Shown: positions 24,691-34,231 of the stretch, piece after piece | How the letters are laid out: the number at the start of each line of letters is the position of its first letter | Numbering within the stretch: position 1 is the stretch's first letter | Origin: an uncultured Eubacteriales bacterium | GTDB lineage: Bacteria; Bacillota; Clostridia; Christensenellales; Aristaeellaceae | DNA length: 64,000 nt | NCBI GenBank assembly: GCA_900542445.1 | Contig: UQNN01000004.1 | Coordinates: 1 to 64,000 of the forward strand | Direction of reading: 5' to 3' | The notes under the pieces: model-generated | Databases searched by the model: none | What the model was told of the DNA's origin: nothing | Seen by the model: the letters and a program-made list of their open reading frames with translations, nothing else | Made by a program: the position numbers and the translations under genes

Positions 24691-24767
24691 GAACAATCGG
24701 CTTTTTTGAGCGGGAGCGCCCTTACGTGGCGTTCCCGCATAAGGCTGTTTTGGGAAACGGAGGAACC

Positions 24768-25337
24768 ATGTATATTGTGGTCGGCCTGGGCAATCCGGGC
24801 AATGAATACGCGAGAACGAGACATAATGTCGGCTTTGACGTGATCGATGTGATCGGCGAAAAGCAGAATATCCGGCTTACCAAAAACGCCATGCACGGCC
24901 TGATCGGCGAGGGCTTTGCCGGCGGGGAAAAGCTCGTGCTCGTCAAGCCGCAGACGTTTATGAACCTCTCCGGCCAGTGCGTGACGGAACTGGTTTCGTG
25001 GTATAAGCCGGAGATGGATCACCTGATGGTCGTCTATGACGATATCGACCTGCCGCTGGGCAAATTGCGCATGCGCGAAAAGGGCAGCGCAGGCACGCAT
25101 AACGGCATGCGCTCGGTTATTGGCCTTTTGGGCAGACAGGATTTTCCGCGTCTGCGCGTCGGCGTGGGCAAAAAACCGGAAGGCTGGGAACTGGCCGACT
25201 GGGTGCTCAGCCATTATCAGACTGAGGAAGACCGCAAAACGCAGTTCAACGCGTTTCTGCGTGCGGCGGATGTGGTCGAAGATTGGGTGAAGAACGGACT
25301 GGAAAGCGCCATGCGGATGGCGAACGCGCCGGTGTAA
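24768..25337 (+). CDS. pth: Peptidyl-tRNA hydrolase
   Basis: 189 residues; ATG 24768 with CGGAGG upstream. Conserved blocks are VVGLGNPGNEYARTRHNVGF with the catalytic His in RHNVG, KPQTFMNLSG, VVYDDIDLPLGKLRMREKGS and AGTHNGMRS. It releases peptides from tRNA that drops off stalled ribosomes. As in many Firmicutes it is followed by mfd. Confidence 0.95.
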   Translation: MYIVVGLGNPGNEYARTRHNVGFDVIDVIGEKQNIRLTKNAMHGLIGEGFAGGEKLVLVKPQTFMNLSGQCVTELVSWYKPEMDHLMVVYDDIDLPLGKLRMREKGSAGTHNGMRSVIGLLGRQDFPRLRVGVGKKPEGWELADWVLSHYQTEEDRKTQFNAFLRAADVVEDWVKNGLESAMRMANAPV

Positions 25338-25384
25338 CTCCTTCCGTCGCTGCGGCGACACCTCCCTCGGAGAGGGAGGCGGGA
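25338..25384 (+). repeat. Dispersed repeat, family B (copy 2)
   Basis: CTCCTTCCGTCGCTGCGGCG, ACACCTCCCTCGGAGAGGGAGG: two stem-loops in series right after the pth stop. Confidence 0.7.
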
Positions 25385-25404
25385 GTAATCGTCCGATTTT
25401 AATC

Positions 25405-25566
25405 TTCGCGAAGCGATGCGGGAGGTGCAGGAACCTCAGGTTCCTGCTGGGGGATTGAAGCCATGCGCCCGCTGTGCGGGAAAAAGCATGGCGGAAATCG
25501 GAAATCGCAAGGAGCGTTTGCGCAACTATGCGAGTTTCCCGGATTGGGGCAAAGCCCCATCGTAAA
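25405..25566 (+). repeat. Dispersed palindromic repeat, family A (copy 8)
   Basis: GCAGGAACCTCAGGTTCCTGC, CGCCCGCTGTGCGGG, GGAAATCGCAAGGAGCGTTT, GCGCAACTATGCGAGTTTCC, GGGGCAAAGCCCC. It is the most complete copy, and its order of modules is the exact inverse of copy 4. Confidence 0.8.
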
Positions 25567-25575
25567 GGAGTTATC

Positions 25576-28500
25576 ATGCAGACGCATTTTCTCTTTGATG
25601 TGCTTGAAGGCTACAAGCCGTTTGAGCAGATGGTGCAGGAAAGCCAGAAGAGCGGCGCGGTGATCGCGGCCAGCGGCATGGCGGGCGCGCAGAAGGCGCA
25701 CGCGGCCTGCGCGCTGGCCGCGAGGACGGGCAGACCGCTGCTTTTTCTGTGCGACAGCGAACGCAGCGCGACGCAGACGATGGAGGATCTTTCCGCGCTG
25801 CTGGGCGGCGGCGTGAGCCTGCTCCCCGCACGGGAAATCACCTTCTATCAGGATGTGGCGGCCAGCCGCGAGGTGGCCTACCGCCGCATTGAGGCGATGC
25901 GCAAGGTTTTGAGCGGCGATGCGCGCGCGATCGTCGCCCCGGCGGACGCGCTGCTCCATCGCATGATGCCGCGCGAGGCGTTTAACCGAAACACCATTTC
26001 GCTGCGCGTGGGCGACGTGACGCCGATTGACCAGCTCATCGAGCGGCTGCTCGCGGCGGGTTACACGCGCGAATACATGGTCGAGGGCAAGGGGCAGTTC
26101 TCCGTGCGCGGCGGGATTATCGACGTATATCCCGCCGACGCGCTGAGCGCGGTGCGCATCGAGTTTTTTGACGACGAGCTGGATTCCATCCGCGCGGTTG
26201 ACGTGATGAGCCAGCGCAGCCAGGGCAACATACAGGAGGTTGTCATCCCGCCCGCCAGCGAAGCGCCCGTGCCGCAGGAGGGAACGGAAGAGCTTGCCCG
26301 CCTGCTGCTGGAAGCGCTGGCGCGGCAGGAAGCCGCCGCCCAGAAAGGCGGAGTCCAAAAAGACGACGAAGCGTCTTTGGCGGATCTGCCGCTGGAGGAC
26401 GGAGAAATCGCCGCGCCGGAAGTTTTTACGCGAGAAAACCGCACGATGGAACGCTTCGGCGAAAAACTGCGCGCGGCGGTCGGCCAGATGCAAAACGGTG
26501 TGAGCAACCGCGTGCTTGAAAAATTCATCAACCTGCTCTACGGACAGACGGAGACGATTCTGGATTACATGAATCGCCCGATTGTCGTGCTCGACGAGCC
26601 GGAAGCGCTCTTTGCCCGCATGGACAGCCGGACGGGCGAATTTGACCAGGCGATTACGGCGGCGCTGGAACGCGGCGAGGCCCTGCCCGAACAGCAGAAC
26701 CTGATGCTGACACAGGACGAGGCGCTTGCGGCGATGCGGCAGACGACTGTGCTCGCGCTGACGACGATTCTGCGCCCGGTGGAAAAGCTGAAGCCGACGC
26801 TGCTCGCCCAGATGGGCGGCATGGGCGCGGGCAATTACGGCGGGCGGACGCACGACATGTGCGCCGACTTCATTCGCTGGCAGCAGGACGGATGGCGCAT
26901 TCTGGTGCTTTCCGGCGGCACGGCGCGCGGCGAACGCATGCGCCAGTCGTTTGAGGACGAGGGCGTGAAGGCGGCGTTTGACGAGCTGGGCTCGGCTGCG
27001 CCGCAAAACGGCGAATGCCGCATTTATCCGCTGACGCTTTCCGGCGGCTTTCAGTATCCGGAAATCAAAGTCGCCGTCATCGCAAGCGGCGACGTATACG
27101 GCGCGAAGAGCGCCAAAGGCAGGCCGAAGAAGCAGCAGGGGAGCAAGATTGCCTCCTTCACCGACCTCAATGTCGGCGACTATGTGGTGCACGAGACGCA
27201 CGGCATCGGCATCTATCAGGGCACAAAGCGGCTGACCAGCGAAGGCACGAGCCGCGACTATCTGCTGGTGCAGTATCTGGGCAGCGACAAGCTGTATATC
27301 CCGGTGGATCATCTCGACCGCATTCAGAAATACATCGGCGGCGGCGAGAGCGCCGCGCCCAAGCTCTCGCGGCTGGGCGGCAAGGACTGGGATAAGCAGA
27401 AGGCGAAGGTGCGCGAGAGCCTGAAAGAACTGGCTTTCGACCTGGTGAAGCTCTACGCCGAGCGGCAGAAGAACAAGGGCTACGCCTTTGGGCCGGACAC
27501 GCCGTGGCAGCAGGAATTTGAGGAGAATTTCCCCTACGACGAAACGCCCGACCAGCTGCAAGCCACCGAGGAGATCAAGCGCGACATGGAGCTTGACCGC
27601 CCGATGGACAGACTGCTCTGCGGCGACGTGGGCTACGGCAAGACGGAAGTCGCGCTGCGCGCGGCGTTTAAAGCGGTGATGGACGGCAAGCAGGTCGCCA
27701 TCCTCGCGCCGACGACGATCCTCGCTCAGCAGCACTACAACACGCTGATGCGCCGCATGGAGGGCTTCCCCGTCCACGCGGACGTGCTCAGCCGCTTCCG
27801 CTCGGCCAAGGAACAGAAGGAGACGCTGCGCCGGCTCAAGGACGGCGAAATCGACATCATCGTCGGCACGCACAGGCTGCTGGCCAAAGATGTGCAGTTC
27901 AAAAACCTGGGCCTGCTCATCGTCGATGAGGAGCAGCGCTTCGGCGTGGGCCACAAGGAAAGCATCAAGAACATGAAAAAGACGGTGGACGTGCTCACGA
28001 TGTCGGCCACGCCGATTCCGCGCACGCTCCACATGTCCATGGTCGGCATTCGCGACATGAGCCTGCTGGAAACGCCGCCGCAGGCGCGCTATCCCGTGCA
28101 GACTTACGTGATGGAATATCAGGACAGCGTGATCCGTGACGCGATTCTGCGCGAAATCGGCCGCGGCGGACAGGTATTCTTTCTCTACAACCGCGTCGGA
28201 TCGATCGACCAGTGCTACAAACAGCTCTCCAAGCTCGTGCCGGAAGCGCGCATTGCGATTGCGCACGGCCAGATGCGGGAGCACGCGCTGGAGGACGTGA
28301 TGCTGGATTTCAGCCAGCAGAAATTCGACGTGCTGCTGTGTACGACGATCATTGAATCCGGATTGGATATCCCGATGGCGAACACGCTGATCATCTACGA
28401 CGCGGATCATTTCGGTCTGGGTCAGCTCTATCAGATGCGCGGGCGCGTCGGCCGCTCGAACCGACTGGCTTACGCCTACTTCACGGTACGGCCGGGCAAG

Positions 28501-29193
28501 GTGCTTTCCGAAACGGCGCAGAAGCGGCTCGACGCGATTCGCGAATTTACGGAGTTCGGTTCTGGCTTCCGCATTGCGATGCGCGATTTGGAGCTGCGCG
28601 GCGCGGGCAACCTGCTCGGCCCGCAGCAGAGCGGACACCTCGCAAACATCGGCTACGACCTCTACTGCAAGCTGCTGGAAGAGGCGGTTTTGGAGGCGCA
28701 GGGCGAAGCGCCCAAGCCGAACCGCGACGTGGAAACGCGGATGGATGTGCATGTCAACGCGTATCTGCCGGCGGAATATGTCACGGGCGACAAGCAGCGG
28801 CTTGAAGTCTACAAGCGCATTGCTTCCATCACGACCGCCGCGCAGCGCGACGACGTGGAGGAAGAGCTGGTGGATCGCTTCGGCGACGAGCCGCTCTGCG
28901 TGGCGAACCTCGTGGCGGTGGCTTACCTCAAGGCGATGTGCGCCAAGCTGGGCATCGACCGGGTGAATCAGGCGGACGGGCGGATCGATATGCGTTTCGC
29001 TGCCAACGCCCAGGTGGACGGGCAGAAGCTCTTCAAGGCGCTGACCGGGTTTGACAAGCGGCTGACGCTCAACGCCGCGCCGCCGGTGACGCTGACGCTG
29101 AAAGACACGACGCTCAACCGCGAAGATCTGCTGATGCTCTGCGTGAAGGTGATGGAGCGCCTGCTGGCTCGAATGGATCTGGAGGCGGCGTAA
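25576..29193 (+). CDS. mfd: Transcription-repair coupling factor
   Basis: 1205 residues; ATG 25576 with AAAGGAG upstream. Domains in order: UvrB-like D1/D2 (to ~350), RNA polymerase-interacting CarD-like domain near 510-590 (SFTDLNVGDYVVHETHGIGI), SF2 translocase with Walker A LLCGDVGYGKTEVALRA and the DEEQ box in IVDEEQRFGVGHKESIK, motif VI RGRVGRSNRLAYAYF, and a C-terminal TRCF domain. It removes stalled RNA polymerase and recruits UvrA to lesions. The acidic, Ala-rich linker near 235-300 is somewhat long. It is preceded by family A and followed by family B repeats. Confidence 0.95.
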   Translation: MQTHFLFDVLEGYKPFEQMVQESQKSGAVIAASGMAGAQKAHAACALAARTGRPLLFLCDSERSATQTMEDLSALLGGGVSLLPAREITFYQDVAASREVAYRRIEAMRKVLSGDARAIVAPADALLHRMMPREAFNRNTISLRVGDVTPIDQLIERLLAAGYTREYMVEGKGQFSVRGGIIDVYPADALSAVRIEFFDDELDSIRAVDVMSQRSQGNIQEVVIPPASEAPVPQEGTEELARLLLEALARQEAAAQKGGVQKDDEASLADLPLEDGEIAAPEVFTRENRTMERFGEKLRAAVGQMQNGVSNRVLEKFINLLYGQTETILDYMNRPIVVLDEPEALFARMDSRTGEFDQAITAALERGEALPEQQNLMLTQDEALAAMRQTTVLALTTILRPVEKLKPTLLAQMGGMGAGNYGGRTHDMCADFIRWQQDGWRILVLSGGTARGERMRQSFEDEGVKAAFDELGSAAPQNGECRIYPLTLSGGFQYPEIKVAVIASGDVYGAKSAKGRPKKQQGSKIASFTDLNVGDYVVHETHGIGIYQGTKRLTSEGTSRDYLLVQYLGSDKLYIPVDHLDRIQKYIGGGESAAPKLSRLGGKDWDKQKAKVRESLKELAFDLVKLYAERQKNKGYAFGPDTPWQQEFEENFPYDETPDQLQATEEIKRDMELDRPMDRLLCGDVGYGKTEVALRAAFKAVMDGKQVAILAPTTILAQQHYNTLMRRMEGFPVHADVLSRFRSAKEQKETLRRLKDGEIDIIVGTHRLLAKDVQFKNLGLLIVDEEQRFGVGHKESIKNMKKTVDVLTMSATPIPRTLHMSMVGIRDMSLLETPPQARYPVQTYVMEYQDSVIRDAILREIGRGGQVFFLYNRVGSIDQCYKQLSKLVPEARIAIAHGQMREHALEDVMLDFSQQKFDVLLCTTIIESGLDIPMANTLIIYDADHFGLGQLYQMRGRVGRSNRLAYAYFTVRPGKVLSETAQKRLDAIREFTEFGSGFRIAMRDLELRGAGNLLGPQQSGHLANIGYDLYCKLLEEAVLEAQGEAPKPNRDVETRMDVHVNAYLPAEYVTGDKQRLEVYKRIASITTAAQRDDVEEELVDRFGDEPLCVANLVAVAYLKAMCAKLGIDRVNQADGRIDMRFAANAQVDGQKLFKALTGFDKRLTLNAAPPVTLTLKDTTLNREDLLMLCVKVMERLLARMDLEAA

Positions 29194-29242
29194 CGCCTTC
29201 CGTCAGCTTCGCTGACACCTCCCTCTGAGAGGAAGGCTTGGT
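29194..29242 (+). repeat. Dispersed repeat, family B (copy 3)
   Basis: GCCTTCCGTCAGCTTCGCTG, ACACCTCCCTCTGAGAGGAAGGC, directly after the mfd stop. The remaining 200 bases to the SRP RNA hold no gene that can be supported. Confidence 0.7.
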
Positions 29243-29426
29243 CCTCGCGATATCTTAACTTGTATTCAAAGGCTCCTTCCATGAAGGAGCTGGCGCGCGC
29301 TGTTTGCCGCAGGCCGAGGAGACGGCGAGGGAGAATGGCGTTCGCTTTATGAGGCCGGACTGCGCGACAGATAATCAGGCGCTGAACGAGTATGATGCGT
29401 CGATGACCCAAATTTTCAAAATAGGC

Positions 29427-29455
29427 TTGCAATTTGCGCCTAAATCGGGTACAAT
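29427..29455 (+). promoter_or_regulatory. Promoter of the SRP RNA gene
   Basis: TTGCAA (29427-29432), 17-bp spacer, TACAAT (29450-29455). The predicted start near 29461 coincides with the 5' strand of the closing helix. Confidence 0.75.
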
Positions 29456-29460
29456 AAGCG

Positions 29461-29588
29461 GGTAGAATGTGATGACGGATGGAACTCATGCAATGCGAGG
29501 GTGTGAACCTTGTCAGGGCCGGAAGGCAGCAGCAATAAGCATTGTATCGTGTGTGCCGTGGGAATTTTCTGCCCCGAGCATTCTACGA
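29461..29588 (+). ncRNA. ffs: Signal recognition particle RNA
   Basis: The universal domain is evident: GTGAACCTTGTCAGGGCCGG followed by AAGGCAGCAGCAATAAG. Helix strands CAATGC / GCATTG flank it, and the ends close by GTAGAATG (29462-29469) with CATTCTAC (29579-29586). It binds Ffh and targets membrane proteins. It has its own promoter and terminator; the size, about 128 bases, is that of a small bacterial SRP RNA without the Alu domain. Confidence 0.92.
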
Positions 29589-29600
29589 TTGCGCATGGAC

Positions 29601-29629
29601 AGCGCCGACGAAAGTCGGCGCTTTTTTTT
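29601..29629 (+). terminator. Terminator of the SRP RNA gene
   Basis: AGCGCCGAC GAAA GTCGGCGCT hairpin followed by eight T residues. Confidence 0.92.
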
Positions 29630-29876
29630 ACATTTTTTTTATCTAACCGCAGAAGGACGGAGGATCTAAAGAGAATTACATGCGAGTTACATTAAAAAGT
29701 TACATACATATCATATGTGCGTTACGAAAGCGCGAAAAATATCGAAAATCCGAACGCTTTCAAAATTTAGGGGGGGTAAAGCGCGAAAAAGGTTGAAATG
29801 TAGGATAATCGGGCATATAATGAAATGGAATCGTTAGGCAATACAGGCAGAAAGATGGAAACAAAGGATGGCGAAT

Positions 29877-32513
29877 ATGCGGAAGCAAAGGTTACATGCA
29901 ATCATTTTGTTTGTCCTGTTCATGATGCTCTGCGCCTGTGCGGCGGCGGAAGGACGCGTGGTGCGCGTGGCTTTTCTGGAACAGGAGGGCATGAGCTTCA
30001 TCGGCCATACGGGCAAAATCACGGGGTATAATTTTGATTATCTCGAAAAGATTTCGGAATATACGGGCTGGCAGATTGAGTATGTGACATATCCCACGGC
30101 GGATTACAACGAGGTCGTCGGGCAGGCAATCGAGGATTTGCGGGCGGGCAGGGTGGATCTGTTCGGCCCGATGCTCAAGACTTCGCAGTCGCAGGACGCG
30201 TTTGAATTTCCGGAAAACAGCTACGGCACGGCGTATACCACGCTGTGCGCGCCGACGACGAGCCGCCTGCGCGAGACGAACATCCAGAGCGTGAAGCCGC
30301 TGCGCGTCGGCCTGTGGCAGCAGGCGGCGACCCGAAACAACGAGGTCGTCCATTATCTGGAAGCGGAAAGCATCGAGTATGAGCTTGTGTTTTACAGCAG
30401 CGCGGCGGAACAGGAGCAGGCGCTGATGAACGGCGAGGTGGATGTGATTTCCGGCCTGTCGCTTTCGCCGATTGCCAACACGCGCATCGTGGAGCAGTTT
30501 GCCGCGCGGCCGTATTATTTCGCCGCGACGAAGGGCGATACGGAATTGATCAAGGAGCTGGACGAGACGATCGCGCGCATCGATCTGGTGCAGCCCCAGC
30601 TTCAGGAAAAGCTCTACAACAAGTATTTCAAGCGGACGGAAGACGCCTATCCGATCACGGAGGAGCAGAAAAAGAACGTCGCCGCGATGAAGACGCTCAA
30701 AGTGCTCTGCGTGAAGGACGACGCACCGTATGTCTACGAGGAAAACGGCGAAGCGAAAGGCATGCTGGTTTCTATTCTCGACGACTTTGCCGAGCAGATG
30801 GGCATCAGAACCGAATACGCTTTCTGTGAGCGAAACGACGAGGAAGAACTGCTCGTCGCGCGGAAAAAATACGATATTGTGGCGGGACTGCCGTTTACGG
30901 CGGCGCTGTGCGCGAAGCTGGGCATTGTGCGCAGTGAGACGATTCTGGATTCCACGCTGGCCTATGCCCAAAATCCGATGGAAGAAAAGCGGGATACCGT
31001 GGCGACAGTGCGCGACGTGGAGGAACAGCTCGATCTGACCGGATTTAAGACCGTCGATTTTTACGACACGGCGATGGAATGCGTGCAGGCGGTGAAGGAC
31101 GGTAAGGCGGACGTCGCCATCGGCGACCGTTCCTCGCTGAACTATTACATCTATGCCACAAACAGCGCGCTGACGATGAGCGCCATTTCCGGCGATGAGC
31201 AGAAAATCTGCGTGGCGATTTCGCGGGAATGCAGCGATGCGTTTTTCGAGACGTTCAATTACTACGTATACAGCCTGTCCAATCAGGATAAGACGCGGTA
31301 CCTGAGCGAAGCGAACATGCAGAGCAGCGCGACAGCGCTCAGGCACTATGTCAGCGAGCACCCCGATCAGGCGGCGGGCGTCATCGCGGCTGCGACGCTG
31401 CTGCTGGTTTCGGCGATGTTCGCGCTGATTTATGCGCGGCAGATGGACCGCAAGAACGCCCAGCTGCGTGTGGCCAACGAGGCGAAAAACAATTTCCTGA
31501 CCCGCATGGGGCACGACATCCGCACGCCGATGAACGGCATTCTGGGCATGATCGACCTGGCAGACAAACTGCCGGAGACGACTGAAACCATTCGGGATTA
31601 TCACAAAAAGATCCGCGCGGCGACGGAAGAGCTGCTCAGCCTGGTCGGCGACGCGCTGGATATGAGCAAGCTTGAATCCAAAGAGGCGGCGTTTGAGCGG
31701 GAATCCGTTTCCCTGCGCGAGCTGCTGGAGGACTGCCGGGACAGGATGGAGCCGCGCGCCGCGCAGAGCGGCATTCTGTTCACGGCGGTGGGGCTGACCG
31801 ATTTTGATCCGCCGCGCGTGATTGCCAGCCCGCGATACATGAACCGGATTCTTTCCAACGTGATTGGAAACGCCATCAAATACAACAAGCCCGGCGGCGC
31901 GGTCGGCTTGGCCGCGAAGATCGTCGATCAGACGGCGGACAAGGTGATCTGCGAATTCTGCGTAACGGACACGGGCCTCGGACTGACCATCGTCAAAAAG
32001 ATCATCGATCAGGCGGGCGGCGACATCGAGGTCAACAGCAAGCTCGGCACGGGCACGACCGTGAAATGGACGCTGCCGTTTGAAATAGACAAGGCCTGTC
32101 AATCCGGCGAGGGGGACGAGTTCGATCTGACGGACATGCGTATTCTGGCGGCAGAGGACAACGAGCTGAACGCCGAAATCCTCCACCAGATGCTGGAAGA
32201 GGCCGGGGTGCGCACGACGATGGTCGCCAACGGCAAAGAAGCTGTGAACACGTTTGAATATTCGTCCATCGGCACGTATGATTACATTTTGATGGATATC
32301 ATGATGCCGGAGATGGACGGATACGAGGCCAGCCGGCAGATCCGTGCGATCAACCGGCCTGACGCGAAGACCGTGCCCATTATCGCGCTGACGGCGAACG
32401 CCTTCACTGAGGACGCGCAGCGCGCCGCGGAAGCGGGCATGGACGCGCACATGACGAAGCCGTTTGATTTTGATAAGCTCAAGAAGTGCATGAGCGAAAT
32501 TAAACAGAGCTGA
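29877..32513 (+). CDS. Hybrid sensor histidine kinase with two solute-binding sensor domains; ATPase domain lacks ~30 residues
   Basis: 878 residues; ATG 29877 has AAAGG nine bases upstream, better placed than ATG 29868. N-terminal signal anchor (~5-25), two SBP_bac_3-like periplasmic domains in tandem (~25-255 and ~265-490), membrane helix (VIAAATLLLVSAMFALIYAR, ~500-520), phospho-acceptor His546 in MGHDIRTPMNG, ATPase domain, and receiver with Asp807 (YILMDIMMPEMDG). The N box (NVIGNAIKYN) is present, but the G1 box runs straight into the G2 box (VTDTGLGLTIVKKI); the ATP lid and F box are missing, in contrast to the kinase at 54222. It probably senses a small solute, perhaps an amino acid. 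Kinase activity is doubtful. Confidence 0.85.
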   Translation: MRKQRLHAIILFVLFMMLCACAAAEGRVVRVAFLEQEGMSFIGHTGKITGYNFDYLEKISEYTGWQIEYVTYPTADYNEVVGQAIEDLRAGRVDLFGPMLKTSQSQDAFEFPENSYGTAYTTLCAPTTSRLRETNIQSVKPLRVGLWQQAATRNNEVVHYLEAESIEYELVFYSSAAEQEQALMNGEVDVISGLSLSPIANTRIVEQFAARPYYFAATKGDTELIKELDETIARIDLVQPQLQEKLYNKYFKRTEDAYPITEEQKKNVAAMKTLKVLCVKDDAPYVYEENGEAKGMLVSILDDFAEQMGIRTEYAFCERNDEEELLVARKKYDIVAGLPFTAALCAKLGIVRSETILDSTLAYAQNPMEEKRDTVATVRDVEEQLDLTGFKTVDFYDTAMECVQAVKDGKADVAIGDRSSLNYYIYATNSALTMSAISGDEQKICVAISRECSDAFFETFNYYVYSLSNQDKTRYLSEANMQSSATALRHYVSEHPDQAAGVIAAATLLLVSAMFALIYARQMDRKNAQLRVANEAKNNFLTRMGHDIRTPMNGILGMIDLADKLPETTETIRDYHKKIRAATEELLSLVGDALDMSKLESKEAAFERESVSLRELLEDCRDRMEPRAAQSGILFTAVGLTDFDPPRVIASPRYMNRILSNVIGNAIKYNKPGGAVGLAAKIVDQTADKVICEFCVTDTGLGLTIVKKIIDQAGGDIEVNSKLGTGTTVKWTLPFEIDKACQSGEGDEFDLTDMRILAAEDNELNAEILHQMLEEAGVRTTMVANGKEAVNTFEYSSIGTYDYILMDIMMPEMDGYEASRQIRAINRPDAKTVPIIALTANAFTEDAQRAAEAGMDAHMTKPFDFDKLKKCMSEIKQS

Positions 32514-32568
32514 AGGTCGCCGGCGTGAAGATGAGCGCGGCGACCTGATGCAGAGCCTGAAACATAGA

Positions 32569-32609
32569 CACAGCCCGCGCGGGATCAGAACCTGCGCGGG
32601 CTGTGTTTG
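32569..32609. terminator. Bidirectional terminator between convergent genes
   Basis: CACAGCCCGCGC ... GCGCGGGCTGTG, 12-bp perfect stem followed by TTTGT. It separates the hybrid kinase from the convergent symporter gene. Confidence 0.85.
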
Positions 32610-32624
32610 TATGGAAAAGTTTTG

Positions 32625-33998
32625 TTACATGCGAATCCAGCCGAAGGCGTTGGCGACGGAGCTGACGAGAATGATTGCCGCGAACAGCGGGCAGAGATAG
32701 CGGATCATCAGGTTGAACACGCGTTTGCGGCGGAAGCGCTCCTCACCGTGGCAGACTTCCTGCTCGACGGCTTTCACGCCTGCGACGCGTGAAACCAGCA
32801 GGCAGATCGCAATCGCCGCGATGGGCATCATGACCGAGTTGGTCAGAAAATCGAAGAAGTCCAAAAGCTGCATGCCCAGAATCGTGACGTTTGCCAGCGG
32901 GCCGTAGCTGAGCGAAGACAGGCTGCCCAGCAGAAGCATCACCACGCTCATCATCAGCGTCGCCTTGTGCCGGCTCCAGCCCAGTTCATCCTGGAAGGTG
33001 GAAACGGCGCTCTCCGTCAGCGCAATGGAGCTGGTCATCGCCGCGAATAGCACCAGCATGAAGAACAGAATGCCGACCGCCGAGCCGAGGCCCATGCTGT
33101 CAAACACTTTTGGAATGGTGATGAACATCAGCGAAGGCCCGGCTTGCAGCATGTTCGGATCGCCGCCGGAAAAGGCGAAAATCGCGGGAATGATCATCAG
33201 ACCGGCCATCACGGCGATGGCGGTATCGAAGATTTCCACCGTCTCCGTCGAACCTTCGATGGAGACGCTTTTTTTCATATACGAGCCGAACGTGATCAAA
33301 ATGCCCATTGCGATGGAGAGCGAATAGAACATCTGCCCCATCGCGGTGACGACGGTCATCCACGAAAAGTTTTCAAAATTCGGCACGAGGAAGTATTTCA
33401 CGCCTGCCAGCGCGCCCGGACGCGTGACCGAATAGCCCGCAATCAGCACGGAGAGCACGACCAGAATCGGCATCATCAGCTTGGAGACGCGCTCGATGCC
33501 GTTGCGCACGCCCGCGTAGATGATCAGCAGCGTGGCCGCCGCAAAGACGATGAAACAAAGCTCCGTAGACAGCCCGCTGGAAATGAACGCGGAGAAATAG
33601 CCGTCGCCCGCGAGCGCGTGGCCGTTGCCCAGCAGGTATTCCGCCAGATACTTGATGACCCAGCCGCCGATGACCGAGTAATACGGCACGATGAGCATCG
33701 GGATGACGGCGTTGAGCCAGCCGCCCGCCGACAGCCAGCGCGACCTGCCGAAAGATTGGAATGCGCCGACCGGGCTTTTGCCGGTCATGCGGCCAATCGA
33801 GGTTTCCGCGACGATCATCGTATAGCCGAAGGTCAGCGCCAGAAGAATATAAATCAACAGAAAAATGCCGCCGCCGTATTTGGCCGCCAGATACGGAAAG
33901 CGCCAGATGTTGCCCAGCCCCACGGAGGCCCCGGCTGCGGAGAGCACAAACCCGATTTTGCCGGAAAATGTGCTTCGCGCGTGAGGATGCTTTTTCAT
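32625..33998 (-). CDS. Neurotransmitter:sodium symporter (NSS/SNF) family transporter
   Basis: 457 residues with about 11-12 membrane segments. The family signature opens the protein: SGKIGFVLSAAGASVGLGNIWRFPY (overlapping parts) holds the Na+ and substrate site in TM1. TM6 is MGQMFYSLSIAMGILITFGS, TM8 FAAMTSSIALTESAVSTF. Bacterial members (LeuT, MhsT) import amino acids with sodium, and the MhsT/Tyt1-like length suggests hydrophobic amino acids; the substrate is not certain. It may work with the neighbouring kinase, whose sensors resemble amino-acid binding proteins, but they are convergent. Confidence 0.92.
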   Translation of the reverse strand: MKKHPHARSTFSGKIGFVLSAAGASVGLGNIWRFPYLAAKYGGGIFLLIYILLALTFGYTMIVAETSIGRMTGKSPVGAFQSFGRSRWLSAGGWLNAVIPMLIVPYYSVIGGWVIKYLAEYLLGNGHALAGDGYFSAFISSGLSTELCFIVFAAATLLIIYAGVRNGIERVSKLMMPILVVLSVLIAGYSVTRPGALAGVKYFLVPNFENFSWMTVVTAMGQMFYSLSIAMGILITFGSYMKKSVSIEGSTETVEIFDTAIAVMAGLMIIPAIFAFSGGDPNMLQAGPSLMFITIPKVFDSMGLGSAVGILFFMLVLFAAMTSSIALTESAVSTFQDELGWSRHKATLMMSVVMLLLGSLSSLSYGPLANVTILGMQLLDFFDFLTNSVMMPIAAIAICLLVSRVAGVKAVEQEVCHGEERFRRKRVFNLMIRYLCPLFAAIILVSSVANAFGWIRM

Positions 33999-34120
33999 GA
34001 TGTCACACTCTTTCGTTCATATTAAATCCAGTGTAGCACACGGCGGGGAGAAAAGCAACCGGGGAAAGGGATGATAAAAAATGACGAGAAAAAGGAAAAA
34101 GATGAAAGTTTTAGATGCAG

Positions 34121-34158
34121 AAAAGCCGTGGGCCGAACCATTCGACCCACGGCTTTTT
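34121..34158. terminator. Bidirectional terminator after the FMN/FAD reductase gene
   Basis: AAAAGCCGTGGG ... CCCACGGCTTTTT: a 7-bp GC stem extended by A/T pairs on both sides. It ends the minus-strand reductase unit. Confidence 0.8.
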
Positions 34159-34231
34159 CATGTGAAAACGGGAAATTCTGTGAACGCCGCGCGGCGGGGG
34201 AAAACGCGCCGCACAGCCGTTCATCGGGCTT

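Noticed and set aside
25399..28752. 1117-residue minus-strand open frame
   Set aside because: It lies wholly opposite mfd, whose domains and motifs are intact; long antisense frames are common at this G+C content. No ribosome site or family pattern.
29690..29720. ACATATCATATGT palindrome upstream of the hybrid kinase as an operator
   Set aside because: A/T-rich and isolated; no promoter spacing or repeated occurrence to support a regulatory role.
29892..32450. 852-residue minus-strand open frame
   Set aside because: Antisense of the first hybrid kinase; sense-strand domains are unambiguous.
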